A DNA stretch of 13,902 bases, from the NCBI GenBank assembly GCA_031272005.1, contig JAISUQ010000171.1:1-13902 (forward strand), written 5' to 3'. The stretch comes from Coriobacteriales bacterium. GTDB lineage: Bacteria; Actinomycetota; Coriobacteriia; Coriobacteriales; UBA8131. How positions within the stretch are numbered: the first letter of the stretch is position 1; every line of letters begins with the position of its first letter. The notes under the pieces are model-generated. The model was given only the letters and a program-made list of their open reading frames with translations, was not told the origin of the DNA and did not search any database. The position numbers and the translations under genes were made by a program. Positions 12,927 to 13,902 of the stretch are shown piece after piece.

Positions 12927-12946
12927 TCTGACACGTGCGAGGAAGC

Positions 12947-13042
12947 ATGGGTTTACAATTCATTTCTGTTTGGGGGTTACGTGCAGCAATCTGCCGAAGT
13001 TTCCCGTTCCTCATTCATCAGCAAACTCTACGTCGACAATGA
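12947..13042 (+). CDS. Possible 31-residue leader ORF overlapping the regulator start
   Basis: ATG 12947 has GAGG 4 nt upstream, a better-placed site than that of the regulator's GTG, and runs to TGA at 13040-13042 in another frame (MGLQFISVWGLRAAICRS...). It overlaps the first 62 bases of the regulator. Nothing in the peptide looks conserved. It may be chance or a translational control ORF. Confidence 0.2.
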   Translation: MGLQFISVWGLRAAICRSFPFLIHQQTLRRQ

Positions 13043-13902
13043 GCTGATTGTCCACCCTGCCCTGGCCATCGGCCTGGGGTTGCATTTCCTTTGGGCATAC
13101 GCCTGCTTCTATCAGGCCTTCCCGGCTTTCTATATCACCGACCCCAACGTGCATGCGCTGTTCATAAACCTGCGGGTGGTCAGCTGGCTGGTAACCATCA
13201 CAATAATGCTCTTGATGGCCTGTTTCATCGACCGCATCACCTATATCATCCGCCGTCAGAACCTGCAGATCTCGGTGGCCTGTATCATGGCCCTGGGTAC
13301 GGCCTGTCTGTTCGTAGCCCAGTACACACCCGAGGTGACACTGATAATCATCGGCAACATCCTCTCCGGCGCGGCAGCCGGCTTTCTGGTGCTGATCTGG
13401 GGTGAGGCCTACCGCCGGCGGGAAATCAAGGGTATCGTGCTCAACGGCATCCTGGCTCTGGTGCTTGCCTTTGCCGGGTTTGCCCTGGCGTTGCGCTTCC
13501 TGCCGGCTACCGTCGGTGGGGCGCTGTTCTGCGTTATCCCGCTGTTTGAGATCACGGCACTGTTCTTTGCCATGCACGGCGGCAGCGCCTTCTTCCATCC
13601 CCAGCAGTTCACGGTCAGTGACGACGGTGCCCGGATGCCGGTATTCGGAATCCGCGAGGTACCGACCTTCCGCAAGCTCCGGGTGCGGCGCAGCAAGCTG
13701 CTGGTGCGCATGGCTATTCCCGGCCTGCTCTTCGGCCTGGCCTTTGGGCCGTTGTGCAAGCAGGCCTTCAGCATCGTCGGCGACATCATCAAGGATGGCG
13801 GTGACCTGCTGATGCCAGTGCTGCTGGCCAGCGGGCTGTCGTTGGGCGTGGTGTTGGTGGTGCTGGCGCTGAACCGCAACGACGACAGTGAATCCTTCTA
13901 TC
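12981..13902 (+). CDS. Membrane-bound LuxR-family-type transcriptional regulator (N-terminal part)
   Basis: From GTG 12981 the frame stays open for 307 codons to the window edge, beginning VQQSAEVSRSSFISKLYVDN. GTG was chosen because no ATG lies in frame upstream before a TAG at 12921; the ribosome site is a weak GGGGG. The product is a string of hydrophobic helices (for example residues 29-45, 65-85, 95-115, 118-138, 145-165, 170-192, 248-270) with short basic loops. This resembles the MFS-like sensor domain that precedes a LuxR-type helix-turn-helix in many Eggerthella and Slackia regulators. The HTH would be beyond the edge and is not seen. Divergent placement next to a molybdoenzyme operon is typical of those regulators. 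A plain transporter cannot be excluded. Confidence 0.75.
   Translation, partial: MQQSAEVSRSSFISKLYVDNELIVHPALAIGLGLHFLWAYACFYQAFPAFYITDPNVHALFINLRVVSWLVTITIMLLMACFIDRITYIIRRQNLQISVACIMALGTACLFVAQYTPEVTLIIIGNILSGAAAGFLVLIWGEAYRRREIKGIVLNGILALVLAFAGFALALRFLPATVGGALFCVIPLFEITALFFAMHGGSAFFHPQQFTVSDDGARMPVFGIREVPTFRKLRVRRSKLLVRMAIPGLLFGLAFGPLCKQAFSIVGDIIKDGGDLLMPVLLASGLSLGVVLVVLALNRNDDSESFY

Larger units (their letters stand above)
12337..12980. other. 644-base divergent control region
   Basis: No convincing protein gene lies here; short open frames on either strand lack ribosome sites and composition. From left to right it holds the operon leader with two hairpins, a -10 candidate, the GTCATAA repeats, an AT-rich stretch (12600-12690), a structured plus-strand segment with terminator, and the promoter and leader of the regulator. 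Confidence 0.7.

Noticed and set aside
13011..13598. 195-codon minus-strand open frame
   Set aside because: Antisense of the membrane regulator gene, whose frame codes clear transmembrane helices.

Overview
The window (about 60% GC by eye) looks like the chromosome of an anaerobic, high-GC Gram-positive bacterium, most likely a Coriobacteriia/Eggerthellales-type actinobacterium. This is inferred from gene content, not from a marker gene. The main clue is a regulator with a polytopic membrane N-terminus next to a molybdopterin enzyme, a soluble Fe-S partner and MFS transporters, a combination common in that group. Housekeeping genes clpC, lysS and greA fill the left end.

Layout. Positions 1-4413 on the minus strand hold clpC (cut by the left edge), lysS, greA (overlapping lysS by ATGA) and a tatA-like gene, with a good intrinsic terminator between tatA and greA. 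Positions 4535-12336 on the minus strand hold nine co-directional genes. In transcription order they are: an aromatic-acid:H+ symporter-like MFS protein, a 75-residue two-helix membrane protein, a molybdopterin oxidoreductase, a dicluster ferredoxin-like subunit, three small proteins (87, 91 and 61 residues; the last two Cys-rich), an oxalate/formate-antiporter-family MFS protein, and an unrecognised 222-residue protein. Positions 12337-12980 are a 644-base divergent control region. From 12981 on the plus strand a GTG-started gene runs off the right edge. It encodes a multi-helix membrane domain of the kind that heads the membrane-bound LuxR-family regulators of these bacteria.

Working model (inference). 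A small, probably aromatic or carboxylated substrate enters through the first MFS protein. A cytoplasmic Mo/W enzyme without Tat signal reduces or rearranges it, with the small Fe-S subunit passing electrons, and a product may leave by the OFA transporter. The divergent regulator would control the operon. The substrate cannot be read from the sequence.

The most unusual features are non-coding. Several intercistronic gaps carry long near-perfect hairpins (10449-10487, 7581-7610, 6778-6819, 5236-5255). One is a 16-bp stem that is complete only as minus-strand RNA because of two G-U pairs. The divergent region holds repeated GTCATAA sites, two leader hairpins sharing a loop sequence, and a structured stretch ending in a strong intrinsic terminator upstream of the regulator. 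The enzyme's N-terminal Fe-S motif also has a His where most relatives have a Cys. No tRNA, rRNA, CRISPR array or insertion sequence was seen.
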